Made by a program: the position numbers and the translations under genes. Below the pieces are notes generated by a model, which had not been told where the DNA came from, did no database searches, and was given only the letters and a program-made list of their open reading frames with translations. This document shows, piece after piece, positions 41,126-50,220 of a stretch of DNA of 64,000 nt. Each line of letters opens with the position of its first letter. The first letter of the stretch is position 1. This DNA comes from Taibaiella sp965229095 (GTDB lineage Bacteria > Bacteroidota > Bacteroidia > Chitinophagales > Chitinophagaceae), in the NCBI GenBank assembly GCA_965229095.1, contig OZ245855.1, positions 2,480,001 to 2,544,000 of the forward strand. The letters run 5' to 3'.

Positions 41126-42100
41126 ATGAGTAAAGGCCCGGTTTCACAGTTTATCCAACACCATTACCGACATTTTAACGCTGCAGCCCTCATCGATGCG
41201 GCCAAAGGTTATGAAACCCACCTGCTGGAAGGCGGCAAGATGCTTGTGTCCCTGGCAGGCGCTATGAGTACTGCTGAATTGGGCATCTCCCTGGCAGAAA
41301 TGATCCGCCAGGATAAGATCCATATCATTTCCTGTACCGGCGCCAACCTGGAAGAAGATGTAATGAACCTGGTAGCCCACTCCCATTACAAACGTGTGCC
41401 CAACTACCGTGACCTTACACCGCAGGATGAATGGGACCTGCTCGAAAATCATTACAACAGGGTAACCGATACTTGTATTCCGGAAGAGGAAGCATTCAGG
41501 CGTTTACAAAAACACCTGGAAAAAGCATGGAAGGAAGCCGAAGCCAAAGGCGAACGTTTTTTCCCGCATGAATTCCTGTATAAAGTAGTATTGAGCGGCG
41601 ATCTGCAACAATACTATGAGATCGATCCTAAAGACAGTTGGATCGTTGCTGCCGCAGAAAAAAATATCCCCATCGTGGTTCCGGGCTGGGAAGACAGCAC
41701 TACCGGCAATATCTTCGCCAGCTATGTGATCAAAGGAGAGCTGAAAGCCAGCACCGTAAAAAGCGGTATCGAGTATATGGTATGGCTTACCGAGCTGTAC
41801 CGCGAAATGAGCACCGGCAAAGGATTGGGCTTTTTCCAGATCGGTGGTGGTATCGCCGGCGACTTCCCGATCTGCGTGGTGCCCATGATGTACCAGGACC
41901 TCGAATGGCATGATGTTCCTTTCTGGTCTTACTTTTGCCAGATATCCGATTCAACGACTTCCTATGGCTCCTATTCCGGTGCCGTACCCAATGAAAAAAT
42001 TACCTGGGGCAAGCTGGATATCCATACCCCTAAATTCGTAGTAGAAAGTGATGCTACCATCGTGGCGCCATTGATTTTTGCCTACTTATTAGGCTGGTAA
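41126..42100 (+). CDS. Deoxyhypusine synthase-like / homospermidine synthase-like protein
   Basis: 324 residues. It carries the NAD-binding and spermidine-binding features of the deoxyhypusine synthase superfamily: N-terminal VSLAGAMSTAELG, SCTGANLEEDVMNLV, the central KNIPIVVPGWEDSTTGN loop, and the C-terminal ITWGKLDIHTPKFVVESDATIVAPLIFAYLL block with the Lys of W-G-K that forms the enzyme-imine intermediate in the eukaryotic enzyme. Bacteria lack eIF5A, and related bacterial proteins are known to act as homospermidine synthases; that activity is the likeliest here but is not proven by sequence. No other polyamine gene is close. Confidence 0.9.
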   Translation: MSKGPVSQFIQHHYRHFNAAALIDAAKGYETHLLEGGKMLVSLAGAMSTAELGISLAEMIRQDKIHIISCTGANLEEDVMNLVAHSHYKRVPNYRDLTPQDEWDLLENHYNRVTDTCIPEEEAFRRLQKHLEKAWKEAEAKGERFFPHEFLYKVVLSGDLQQYYEIDPKDSWIVAAAEKNIPIVVPGWEDSTTGNIFASYVIKGELKASTVKSGIEYMVWLTELYREMSTGKGLGFFQIGGGIAGDFPICVVPMMYQDLEWHDVPFWSYFCQISDSTTSYGSYSGAVPNEKITWGKLDIHTPKFVVESDATIVAPLIFAYLLGW

Positions 42101-42129
42101 TCACTACGTAACTTCAATAGCTTATTCTC

Positions 42130-42159
42130 AAACAGCACCTACATAAAGGTGCTGTTTTT
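42130..42159. terminator. Terminator after the deoxyhypusine synthase-like gene
   Basis: AAACAGCACCT and AGGTGCTGTTT form a perfect 11-bp stem with a following T run that overlaps the -33 TTG of the next promoter. Confidence 0.85.
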
Positions 42160-42190
42160 GCATTCAGATCAATGCAATTTGTTATATTTG
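42158..42190 (+). promoter_or_regulatory. Promoter immediately before the ATG at 42194
   Basis: TTG (42158-42160), 22-nt spacer, TATATTTG (42183-42190), exact consensus. The ATG follows 4 nt later, so the mRNA could be leaderless. Confidence 0.6.
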
Positions 42191-42193
42191 ACG

Positions 42194-42745
42194 ATGCGTA
42201 AATCTGGTGTCTTTTCAACCTTTCTTTTTCTATCTATTGTTGGTGCAGGGTTATATGGTATCCTGCACAACCAGATCACCGCTTCCATCTCGCCAGAATA
42301 CTTTACCCGCTTCAAGTTTACTCAGTTCCGCATAGATGTCCACATGCCTTTCCGGACAGGGGTTAGCCTGGTTGGTTTTTACGCCACTTGGTGGACCGGG
42401 GCAGTAACAGGGTTGATTTTAGGATTGACCGCCTTGATCTTCCCGGATTATAAAACAATGCGTAAAGCCCTTTACAGATCGCTCCTGGCGGTATTTGGAA
42501 TAACCGTTTTGACAGGTATTACCGGTTATATTTATGGAAAATATTTCCAGAACACCGATAACCTATCCCGTTGGATACCCGCGGAGCTCCAGGATAGAAA
42601 TGGTTTTATCCTTACAGGTACTATCCACAACTTCAGCTATGCAGGGGGACTTACAGGATTGTTAGCAGGCTTTGTTTACCTCGTTGCCGAAAACAAGAAA
42701 ATTAGAAAGAGGCAACCTGCCGGAGAAAGAAACTTCTATTACTGA
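42194..42745 (+). CDS. Integral membrane protein of unknown function, four helices
   Basis: 183 residues from ATG 42194 (MRKSGVFSTFLFLSIVGAGLYG). The frame is open further up, but that would be inside the terminator. Hydrophobic segments near residues 7-22, 60-80, 97-118 and 146-164 indicate four membrane helices, with a conserved-looking periplasmic loop (ISPEYFTRFKFTQFRIDVHMPFRTG split around residues 30-55). The C-terminus is basic (NKKIRKRQPAGERN). No named family is recognised. The promoter ends 4 nt before the ATG. The following T9SS gene begins 66 bp downstream. Confidence 0.82.
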   Translation: MRKSGVFSTFLFLSIVGAGLYGILHNQITASISPEYFTRFKFTQFRIDVHMPFRTGVSLVGFYATWWTGAVTGLILGLTALIFPDYKTMRKALYRSLLAVFGITVLTGITGYIYGKYFQNTDNLSRWIPAELQDRNGFILTGTIHNFSYAGGLTGLLAGFVYLVAENKKIRKRQPAGERNFYY

Positions 42746-42811
42746 TGCAGTCCCTGAGCAAGCAGGTAAGCGTCTTTTGAAAAATGTTTTGCTAATTAAA
42801 CTCGATGATAA

Positions 42812-45800
42812 ATGAAAAAACTCAACCTATTGGTGCTCATTGCCGGATTATTTTTCCTGTTGCCACCCGTTAAGGTAGCTGCACAGGATACGACATGGGT
42901 ACAAACCTTCACCTTTGATTCCTTATGGACCCGTAGGGCAAAATTCAACTTCCCTACGGCCAATGAAAACTACAGGAAGATCCTGATGTATTTCAACATC
43001 AAATGCTACCCCGATAAGTCGGGCGACGGCAACTATGCCTGCGGCGAATGGGATTATATCTATTTCAACAGTATCTACGACCATCGCGGGCACCTGGACT
43101 CTACGGCGAAGAGCGGCAGGTATTTCTCGGTTGAAGGCCGCGGCAGTATAGATACGCTTAAGTACAATCCCTTGCCTCAATACGACATCAACCGTTATTA
43201 CCTGTACAATACCGTTATCGACAACATACTTACCAGCAACAGCTATACCGTAGGCACGGCTGCCACCGCCATGCCACACCCCTTCAACCTGGCTACCGGC
43301 AACGAAAGGAGTCAGTTTATATGGAAAGCATCGGAATTAACCGCAGCCGGTCTTACGGCAGGCAATCTTACCGGCATCAAACTTAACTTCCAGGGCAATA
43401 GCGCCCTGCTCAACAACCTCCGCATCCGCATCAAACAGGTGCCCGTGGATAGTTTTGATGTAAAGGCTATGGTCGACGATACCTTGTTTACCAGCTATTA
43501 TTTCAACAAGGTGATCACCGCTTCGGGCTGGAACAATTTCCAGTTCAACCAACCCTTTACCTGGAACGGTACCAGCAACCTCCTTATCGATTTCTCTTAC
43601 GACAATAATGCCCCAGGGCTGGCCAATATGCTTATGGGAAACAGCACCACCAACGCTTCCGGCTTGTTCAGCACTACGGGTAACTACAGCATAAGCGCCT
43701 TCCAGAATATGGGGGGTAATGTACAGTTCGATAAAGCGCTCAATATGTTCAGCGGTAACAGTGCGCGTACTTATGAGCTATGGGTAAAAGTAGATTCCTT
43801 TATTTCCGGCTGGGGTGCTGTGTTCAGCGCCGGCAGCCTGTGGAGCAACAATAAAGACTTTAGTTTTATCACGACCAGCCCCAACAACAATTATAAATTC
43901 AACTTCTGGGGCAGCAATGACTTTACTTTTGCCGGCCCTAATATGAAGAGCGTATGGAAACACCTGGCCGTTACCTTTGGCAACGATACCCTCCGCATTT
44001 ACCTCAATGGCAATATGATCCAGCAACGCAGGAAAACCAATATCAATACCCCTACCGACCGGGACTTCTTTCTGGGGCAATGGGGCGATAACGGCGGCAA
44101 CCTGCTGGGCAAATTTTCCCACCTGCGCCTCTGGAATAAGGTACTGACACAAGCCGAGATCAAGGCCTGGATAGGCCAGGATGTTACCCCTTCACACCCC
44201 CAGTACGCCTTCCTGAAAGGAGACTACCGGCTTAACGGCGGCTCGGGCCTTAACGTGCTGGACTTCTCCCCTGCAGCCCAGTCCGACGGCCACCTGCATG
44301 GCAATTTATGGTGGCGTCCTGTAGATCCGGCAGATTATTATTACAATGCACAGAAGCTGTACTGGAGACCGCAGATCCAACTGGAACGCAATACCTATAA
44401 TTCCCATGTTGATTCCGTATTGGTTAACGATACCATTTACAACCAACCTTCTATTGTCAATTTTTACGGCAACCCCGATGGTAATTATGTCATCAATGAC
44501 AATGACCCGGCCAACCCCGCTTTACTGACCGATACCCGGCATGTATGGGCACATCAATACACCTATATCTACCAGAATGGACTGCTGACCGATTCTATCC
44601 CCAATACACTGGATTCGGCCTTCTACAACCACGACCTGAACTGGTACAGCAATACCGTGAAGTACGAAATAGGACGCAGCATCTCACCATATGGCATCAA
44701 CCTGAACCTGGGCAACGGACGCACCCGGGTGTACGACCTTACCGATTATTATCCCCTGCTGCAGGATAGTGTAGACCTCGAAGTAGGCGGTACCCAGGAA
44801 ATACAGGATGTAAAATTTGCCTTTATTAAAGGCGATCCCCCGGCTGTAGTCAACAAAATAAGCCAGCCCTGGGGCAAAGGATGGAGCCAGTACAAGTACG
44901 CTGCCATTGCTTCAGATGCTGTACTCGCCCCGCAAACGATTACCCTTGATCCTGCAACCGACCAGGTGAAGTTCAGGGCCTATATCTCCGGGCATGGCGG
45001 CGCCGAAAACAGCGGCCCATCGTTCCCCAACGGATGCTGCGAGTTTATGTACAACGACCATTTCTTCAAATCGAACGGCAACACCATTTACCCTTTCCGT
45101 ATCCAGCGAAGCGATTGCGGCCTGAATCCTATTTATCCCCAGGGCGGAACCTGGGTGTACGACAGGGAAGGCTGGTGTCCGGGCGATATCATCACCGCTC
45201 ACGATTACAATGCTTCCGCATCCATAACCGGTGGCCAGATCAACCTCGATTATAACATCGCCCCCATTCCTAACGGCGGCGGCAATGTAGGTAATGGTGT
45301 GTATGATGTAGGCTTGCAGGTGATCGAATACAAAACCCCGGGCAGGAATAATGATGCCGAACTCTACGACATCCTGAAACCCAGCGATGCCTTCGCGCTT
45401 TCCCGCATCAACCCGATCTGCCATACCCCGCAGGTAGTGATCCGCAATGCCGGTAAAAACCCGCTGACTTCGGCTGTGATCAAATACAAGGTTTCGGGCG
45501 GTACAGAAGAAACGCTGAACTGGACCGGTAACCTGAAATTCCTCGATACAGCACTGGTTACTTTACCCATCAGCAACCTCAGTTTCTGGTCAGGCGATCA
45601 AAGCAATAAATTCATTGCCACTATAGCCGGGGCCAATGGCGGTACCGATGAATATGCCGGCAATGACAAAGCAATATCTTCCTATAATATCCCCGACATT
45701 TTACCCACGCAAAAGATTGTGGTACGATTGAAGACCAACAACAACCCGGAAGAAAACACGTTGCGGATCAAGGACAGCGATGGCAATACTGTGCTTGCCA

Positions 45801-46300
45801 AAACAAACCTGGCAGCCAATATCCAGTACAGCGATACGCTTGATCTGCCTACAGGATGCTTTACCCTGGTGCTGGATGATGATGGCAACAACGGGCTGAG
45901 CTGGTGGGCCGCTACTGCACAAGGTTCGGGAACCCTTGCCATAACCGATGCAACAACCGGCGCTACCATCAAGAGTTTCAATTCCGATTTCGGTGCACAA
46001 ATCTTTTATGCTTTCACCACCGTATTCGGCCTGAGCGTATCGGAAGTGGACCTGGATAAAGGCGTAGCTGTATATCCTAATCCTAACAACGGCAGCTTTA
46101 CCGTTCAACTGCAAGGCTTTAACGGTACCGTAAACCTGGAGCTTACCAATGTAGTAGGGCAAACGCTGTGGCAGCAACAGATGAGCTGCATGGGCAGTAT
46201 GATCAAACAGAAGTTCGACACGAAATTGCCGGCAGGCGTGTACCTGCTGCGCATGAGCAGCGGCAATACCAAGACAGTCAAAAAACTTGTAATAAAGTAA
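42812..46300 (+). CDS. Secreted PNGase F-like glycosidase with LamG insert and T9SS sorting domain
   Basis: 1162 residues. Signal peptide MKKLNLLVLIAGLFFLLPPVKVAAQ. The N-terminal peptide-N-glycosidase F-like region is visible (KILMYFNIKCYPDKSGDGNYACGEWDYI), then a LamG/concanavalin-like domain (about 300-450, ARTYELWVKVDSF, KHLAVTFGNDTLRIYLNG, LRLWNKVLTQAEI). The catalytic-fold part follows (FRAYISGHGGAENS..., CEFMYNDHFF, RSDCGLNPIYPQGGTWVYDREGWCPGD). The last 70 residues are a T9SS type A sorting domain (VYPNPNNGSFTVQLQGF...AGVYLLRMS). PNGase F releases N-glycans from glycoproteins; activity and substrate here are inferred. Monocistronic, strong terminator. Confidence 0.92.
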   Translation: MKKLNLLVLIAGLFFLLPPVKVAAQDTTWVQTFTFDSLWTRRAKFNFPTANENYRKILMYFNIKCYPDKSGDGNYACGEWDYIYFNSIYDHRGHLDSTAKSGRYFSVEGRGSIDTLKYNPLPQYDINRYYLYNTVIDNILTSNSYTVGTAATAMPHPFNLATGNERSQFIWKASELTAAGLTAGNLTGIKLNFQGNSALLNNLRIRIKQVPVDSFDVKAMVDDTLFTSYYFNKVITASGWNNFQFNQPFTWNGTSNLLIDFSYDNNAPGLANMLMGNSTTNASGLFSTTGNYSISAFQNMGGNVQFDKALNMFSGNSARTYELWVKVDSFISGWGAVFSAGSLWSNNKDFSFITTSPNNNYKFNFWGSNDFTFAGPNMKSVWKHLAVTFGNDTLRIYLNGNMIQQRRKTNINTPTDRDFFLGQWGDNGGNLLGKFSHLRLWNKVLTQAEIKAWIGQDVTPSHPQYAFLKGDYRLNGGSGLNVLDFSPAAQSDGHLHGNLWWRPVDPADYYYNAQKLYWRPQIQLERNTYNSHVDSVLVNDTIYNQPSIVNFYGNPDGNYVINDNDPANPALLTDTRHVWAHQYTYIYQNGLLTDSIPNTLDSAFYNHDLNWYSNTVKYEIGRSISPYGINLNLGNGRTRVYDLTDYYPLLQDSVDLEVGGTQEIQDVKFAFIKGDPPAVVNKISQPWGKGWSQYKYAAIASDAVLAPQTITLDPATDQVKFRAYISGHGGAENSGPSFPNGCCEFMYNDHFFKSNGNTIYPFRIQRSDCGLNPIYPQGGTWVYDREGWCPGDIITAHDYNASASITGGQINLDYNIAPIPNGGGNVGNGVYDVGLQVIEYKTPGRNNDAELYDILKPSDAFALSRINPICHTPQVVIRNAGKNPLTSAVIKYKVSGGTEETLNWTGNLKFLDTALVTLPISNLSFWSGDQSNKFIATIAGANGGTDEYAGNDKAISSYNIPDILPTQKIVVRLKTNNNPEENTLRIKDSDGNTVLAKTNLAANIQYSDTLDLPTGCFTLVLDDDGNNGLSWWAATAQGSGTLAITDATTGATIKSFNSDFGAQIFYAFTTVFGLSVSEVDLDKGVAVYPNPNNGSFTVQLQGFNGTVNLELTNVVGQTLWQQQMSCMGSMIKQKFDTKLPAGVYLLRMSSGNTKTVKKLVIK

Positions 46301-46314
46301 ACGGGTTTTCCTGT

Positions 46315-46356
46315 AAAAGCAAATGGCCGGCAATTTATTGCCGGCCATTTGCTTTT
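46315..46356. terminator. Perfect 19-bp bidirectional terminator
   Basis: AAAAGCAAATGGCCGGCAA and TTGCCGGCCATTTGCTTTT with loop TTTA between the convergent stops at 46300 and 46373. Confidence 0.92.
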
Positions 46357-46372
46357 AGTATCTGTTCTTTTA

Positions 46373-48424
46373 TTAGTAGTTCAACAACCATTCTATTTTC
46401 TCCTTCACCTTATCGGCATTGGGCAGCATGGCCGCTTCCAGTATCGTATTCATCGGTACGGCGGGTAAGTTTAATGCGCCTATGGTTTGCACCGGTGCAT
46501 CCAGGTTGCGGAAGCAATGTTGTGCGATCCTTCCCGAAAGAGCTTCCGTAAAAGAATTGTTCAATTGTTCTTCTGTAAGCACAATGCATTTGCCGTGCTT
46601 CTTTACCGTTGCATATACCAGCTCTTCGTCCAGCGGGTACAAAGTGCGCAGATCCACGATCTCTACACTGCCGGGGAAATGTTTGGCCGCTGCTTTGGCC
46701 CAGTACACACCCATCCCGTAAGTGATGATGCAAAGGGAATTGCCGTTGTCTACTTGTTCTTCGTCGGCTGCCAATACGATATTCCCTTTCCCGAAAGGCA
46801 GTACGTAGTCTTCGTCAGGTTCTATAGTACGCGCTTCATCGGTTCCGGGCACCTTGCTCCAGTACAGGCCTTTGTGCTCCAGCATCACTACCGGGTTGGG
46901 GTCCAGGAAGGCAGCCTTCATCAGTCCTTTCATATCGGCTGCATTGGAAGGATAAGCAATTTTGATCCCTTTTATGGTAGCGAGCGTGCTTTCCACGCTG
47001 CCGCTATGATAAGGACCACCACCGCCATAAGCGCCGATAGGTACCCTTACGATCATATTTACGGGGAACTTGCCGCAGCTCAGGTAGCTCGATTTGCTGA
47101 TCTCGGTCACCAACTGGTTAAGCCCTGGATAGATATAGTCGGCAAACTGAACTTCCACTATCGATTTAAGGCCAAGCGCGCTTAAGCCTACGGTAGAACC
47201 GATGATATACGCCTCTTGTATAGCGGTATTAAATACCCGGTTGTCACCAAATTTATCGGCCAATGTAGCCGCTTCACGGAAAACGCCGCCCAGCCTGCGT
47301 CCTACATCCTGTCCAAAGAACAAGGCCTCGGGGTATTTTCTCAGGATCTCTTCTACCGCATGTAAGGCGGCATCCACCATAACTGTCCTTTCCCTGCCGG
47401 CAGGAGCACGATTACCCTTTTCTTCCGTTACGGGGGTAGGAGCAAATACATGATCGGATACCGTAGCAGGATCGGGATCGGGAGCCGCTACGGCCATCTC
47501 GAATTCCCGTTGTACAAATTCTTTTTCTTCTGTTTCTATCTTATCCAGGTCCGCTTCCTGCAGGCCGCGCGATAGCAGCAGCGCGCGCAGCTTTGGCCCC
47601 GGATCATCTTTATAATGTTTGGCCAGGTCTTCTTCCGTACGGTACCATTCTTTACGCACTCCCGAAGTATGGTGACCCAGCAGGGGCACTTTAGCATGTA
47701 CCAATATAGGGCCGCGTTCCTTCCTCACCCAGTCGATCGCTTCCTGCATGCATTTGTAAGAAGCTTCAAAATCGCTGCCATCGACCCTTACGCGTTCCAG
47801 CCCTTTAAAGCCGGCTGCATACTCATAGGCATCCATAGTGCGCGCTTCGTCGCTGCTTACCGAAATGCCCCAGTCATTATCCTGTACCAGGTAAATCACC
47901 GGCAGTTTTTTCAATACGGCAAACTGGAAGGCTTCACTCACCTCTCCTTCGGTTACACTGCCATCACCCAGGGAACACACCACCACCGGCGGCTGCGGAA
48001 ATTCCTTCAATTGCTGGGACTCAATATAAGCGATCCCTTGCGCCACACCTGTAGTAGGGATCACCTGCATGCCTGTAGCACTGCTCTGGTGAATAATCTG
48101 CGGTACATTATCCCTTCTGCTGTTGGGGTGATTATAATAAGCCCTTCCGCCGGTAAAAGGGTCTTCCCCTTTGGCCAGCAATTGGAGCATCATTTCGTAC
48201 GGGCGCCAACCCATACCCAGCATCAGGCTCTCGTCGCGATAATAAGGGCTTACATAATCGTAAGCCTTCAACAGGAAACCGGTAGCCAGTTGTATGGCTT
48301 CGTGCCCGCGTGAAGTAGAATGCACGTACTTACATACAGGCCGGTTGTTTTCATAAGTATCCGCCATCGCCCTCGCTGTCATCATCAGGCGGTAAGCTTT
48401 CAATAAAATATCGTTGGAAAGCAT
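46373..48424 (-). CDS. 2-oxoacid dehydrogenase E1, fused alpha and beta subunits
   Basis: 683 residues. The N-terminal half (about 1-340) is an E1 alpha with the thiamine-diphosphate motif GDGSVTEGEVSEAFQFAVL...VQDNDWG. The C-terminal half (about 355-683) is an E1 beta with FGQDVGRRLGGVF, FADYIYPGLNQLV, and the C-terminal transketolase-like domain (VEIVDLRTLYPLDEELVY, NNSFTEALSGRI). Fused enzymes of this kind in Bacteroidetes are annotated as branched-chain or 2-oxoisovalerate dehydrogenase E1. Substrate is not proven. E2 and E3 genes are not adjacent. A separate PDH-type E1 alpha is at 28489. Confidence 0.93.
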   Translation of the reverse strand: MLSNDILLKAYRLMMTARAMADTYENNRPVCKYVHSTSRGHEAIQLATGFLLKAYDYVSPYYRDESLMLGMGWRPYEMMLQLLAKGEDPFTGGRAYYNHPNSRRDNVPQIIHQSSATGMQVIPTTGVAQGIAYIESQQLKEFPQPPVVVCSLGDGSVTEGEVSEAFQFAVLKKLPVIYLVQDNDWGISVSSDEARTMDAYEYAAGFKGLERVRVDGSDFEASYKCMQEAIDWVRKERGPILVHAKVPLLGHHTSGVRKEWYRTEEDLAKHYKDDPGPKLRALLLSRGLQEADLDKIETEEKEFVQREFEMAVAAPDPDPATVSDHVFAPTPVTEEKGNRAPAGRERTVMVDAALHAVEEILRKYPEALFFGQDVGRRLGGVFREAATLADKFGDNRVFNTAIQEAYIIGSTVGLSALGLKSIVEVQFADYIYPGLNQLVTEISKSSYLSCGKFPVNMIVRVPIGAYGGGGPYHSGSVESTLATIKGIKIAYPSNAADMKGLMKAAFLDPNPVVMLEHKGLYWSKVPGTDEARTIEPDEDYVLPFGKGNIVLAADEEQVDNGNSLCIITYGMGVYWAKAAAKHFPGSVEIVDLRTLYPLDEELVYATVKKHGKCIVLTEEQLNNSFTEALSGRIAQHCFRNLDAPVQTIGALNLPAVPMNTILEAAMLPNADKVKEKIEWLLNY

Positions 48425-48518
48425 GGTTCTTTTTTAGTGCGGCGCAAAGATAGGAGAAATAGGGCAAAAGCGGGGGCCCGCAAAGGCAAGGGAAGCTTTG
48501 CCAGGCCTTTATACAACA

Positions 48519-48548
48519 AAAGACACCGGTCTTTTGTCCGGCGTCTTT
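48519..48548 (-). terminator. Terminator after the lipoprotein gene at 48572
   Basis: Minus-strand RNA: AAAGACGCCGG, 8-nt loop, CCGGUGUCUUU (one G-U pair), then U-rich. 24 bp beyond the stop. Confidence 0.8.
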
Positions 48549-48571
48549 GTGATCCTGTGCTATTTCCGTTT

Positions 48572-49051
48572 TTATTTCATCTGCATACCGATCTTCGATG
48601 CATAAGCCTGCTGGGCCGATTGCGCGGCAGACTCTGCCTGGTCTATCGCGACACCCAGGCTGGTAAATTCGGTTACCAGCTTGTTGTAAGCATCGGCATC
48701 CCCGTTCGCATCCATCCGGACCATTTTACTGGCCAGGGGGATAAAATTGGTTTTGATCATCTGGAATACAGCCAGCACTTTTCCATGAAATTCTTTAGCG
48801 GCATCGGAGGGCTTCAGGCCGTTCATCACGCCTATGCAGCTATCCGTGGTTTGTTCGATGCGCTTTAGCTCTGCCTGGGATTTTTGCTTATCCGAGCTGC
48901 TGCTTACTGCGGCCATTTCCGAGCTTATGTTGGTAACATAACCCGAATACATATTGACCACAGTGTCGTTGTATTTCTGTTCATTCATCTGGCTGCAGGA
49001 AGACAGTACCAGCAAGGCTGCGGCAACAAGAGTAAGCATGCGGTTTTTCAT
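48572..49051 (-). CDS. Alpha-helical lipoprotein of unknown function
   Basis: 159 residues from ATG 49049-49051; the frame continues upstream only through intergenic DNA. Signal MKNRMLTLVAAALLVLSSC with lipobox LSSC. The mature part is almost entirely helical (VVNMYSGYVTNISSEMAAV, AELKRIEQTTDSCIGVMNGL, FTSLGVAIDQAESAAQSAQQAYAS). This fits the small helical-bundle lipoproteins common in Bacteroidetes, without a named function. It is divergent from the gene at 49238 and has its own terminator. Confidence 0.87.
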   Translation of the reverse strand: MKNRMLTLVAAALLVLSSCSQMNEQKYNDTVVNMYSGYVTNISSEMAAVSSSSDKQKSQAELKRIEQTTDSCIGVMNGLKPSDAAKEFHGKVLAVFQMIKTNFIPLASKMVRMDANGDADAYNKLVTEFTSLGVAIDQAESAAQSAQQAYASKIGMQMK

Positions 49052-49237
49052 AAGTGTTTTTTTTGTTTGCACAAACATACGCCGGCCTTCGCCCATCGGA
49101 TACGCTGTTTTTATATATGGCAAAAGAGAGGAAGAATCCGCTATACAGCGCTGCAAAAACGCTTTTCCCCTGCCGCCTACGTTATACCATGCCCCGGAAA
49201 AGAAAAATTTATCTTAAAAAAAGGCACAGGCCATAAT

Positions 49238-49540
49238 ATGACCGTAATTTTAAAGACAAACCAATACACTAATGTTATGGAAAGAGAAGAAGCAGTACCT
49301 GAATTCAGGATCAGGCTTCCTGACCAGGTGATCGCCAGCTTGCTGGGCCTTACACTTACTGAATACCTGCTGTTGAGCCACCGGCCTATCGAGGCTTTTA
49401 CCGATCTCAATGGGAACATTACAGAGTTTTATATTCATGTAAGCGCCAACAATAGCCCTGATGTGCTGCAAAAGCTGAAACTGGATAAAAGTAATTTTGT
49501 GCGGTTCCGGCCCGAAGAGGTTTATCAAATGTATGTTTAG
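49238..49540 (+). CDS. Conserved hypothetical protein (about 100 residues)
   Basis: 100 residues from ATG 49238 (MTVILKTNQYTNVMEREEAV); a second ATG at 49277 would shorten it to 87. The longer open frame upstream overlaps the divergent lipoprotein gene and is not credible. The predicted fold is alpha/beta with a conserved-looking FRIRLPDQVIASLLGLTLTEYLLLSHRPIEAF run (read in pieces) and a C-terminal RFRPEEVYQMYV. No motif points to a function; cytoplasmic, acidic. It ends 290 bp before groES. Confidence 0.65.
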   Translation: MTVILKTNQYTNVMEREEAVPEFRIRLPDQVIASLLGLTLTEYLLLSHRPIEAFTDLNGNITEFYIHVSANNSPDVLQKLKLDKSNFVRFRPEEVYQMYV

Positions 49541-49546
49541 TACCCC

Positions 49547-49579
49547 AAGCCATTCCATTCTGCAGGATGGCTTCTTTTT
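49547..49579. terminator. Terminator after the gene at 49238
   Basis: AAGCCATtCC and GGATGGCTT pair with one bulge, followed by TCTTTTTT. Confidence 0.7.
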
Positions 49580-49742
49580 TATATCCCGGACACACATGTT
49601 CCTGCCCGTAAAGGCATAAGAACGACAATGGCTTCTGCCATTTCGAGCAGTACCGGCATAAAAGAATGAAATTTTGACCGTCGCCCCATACACCGGGCAA
49701 ATTGCCTCCATCAAATACTGCAAATCTGTCAATTTTTGTGCC

Positions 49743-49760
49743 TTGGCACATTTTTAGTGG
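49743..49760 (+). promoter_or_regulatory. Sigma-54-like promoter candidate upstream of groES
   Basis: TTGGCACATTTTTAGTGG has the -24 TTGGCAC element intact; ten bases after the GG comes GT where GC is expected at -12. No CIRCE inverted repeat is seen near groES. Position is 72-89 bp before the ATG. Confidence 0.35.
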
Positions 49761-49831
49761 AAGTAGATTGTCGGACAGCCTTAGCGCTATCCAGTGCCCA
49801 TTTAAAAAACAAATATTAATAATTATTTACT

Positions 49832-50113
49832 ATGGCTAAGAAAGCTAGCATTACCCCACTTCACGACAGAGTAATCGTGAAACCAGCGGCTGCTGAAACG
49901 AAAACAGCAGGTGGCATCATTATCCCTGATACTGCTAAAGAAAAACCCCAACGTGGTTCTGTAGTAGCAGCAGGCCCGGGTAAAAAAGATGAACCAGTAA
50001 CTGTAAAACCAGGAGACACTGTTCTTTATGGTAAATATGCCGGTACCGAGATCACTATCGACGGCGAAGACCTGATCATTATGCGCGAAAGCGATATTCT
50101 TGCCATTGTTTAA
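49832..50113 (+). CDS. groES: Co-chaperonin GroES
   Basis: 93 residues; the usual Cpn10 length. It contains the mobile-loop region VIVKPAAAETKTAGGIIIPDTAKEKPQRG and the C-terminal VLYGKYAGTEITIDGEDLIIMRESDILAIV block of the family (read in pieces). Seven copies cap the GroEL ring during protein folding. It precedes groEL by 107 bp as a bicistronic unit. The upstream 290 bp hold no CIRCE operator; a sigma-54-like sequence is the only promoter-like feature I can point to. Confidence 0.97.
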   Translation: MAKKASITPLHDRVIVKPAAAETKTAGGIIIPDTAKEKPQRGSVVAAGPGKKDEPVTVKPGDTVLYGKYAGTEITIDGEDLIIMRESDILAIV

Positions 50114-50220
50114 GGCAATGGTGCCTGCTTTTCATACGGAGCAGGACATTTCCCATACATTAAAGTAAAAAGGACAGTATCCTTTTACTGATTTACAAAT
50201 TTTCAAATTCTCAAATAAAA

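Noticed and set aside
49541..49831. CIRCE (HrcA) operator before groES
   Set aside because: No TTAGCACTC-N9-GAGTGCTAA or close variant in the 290 bp upstream.
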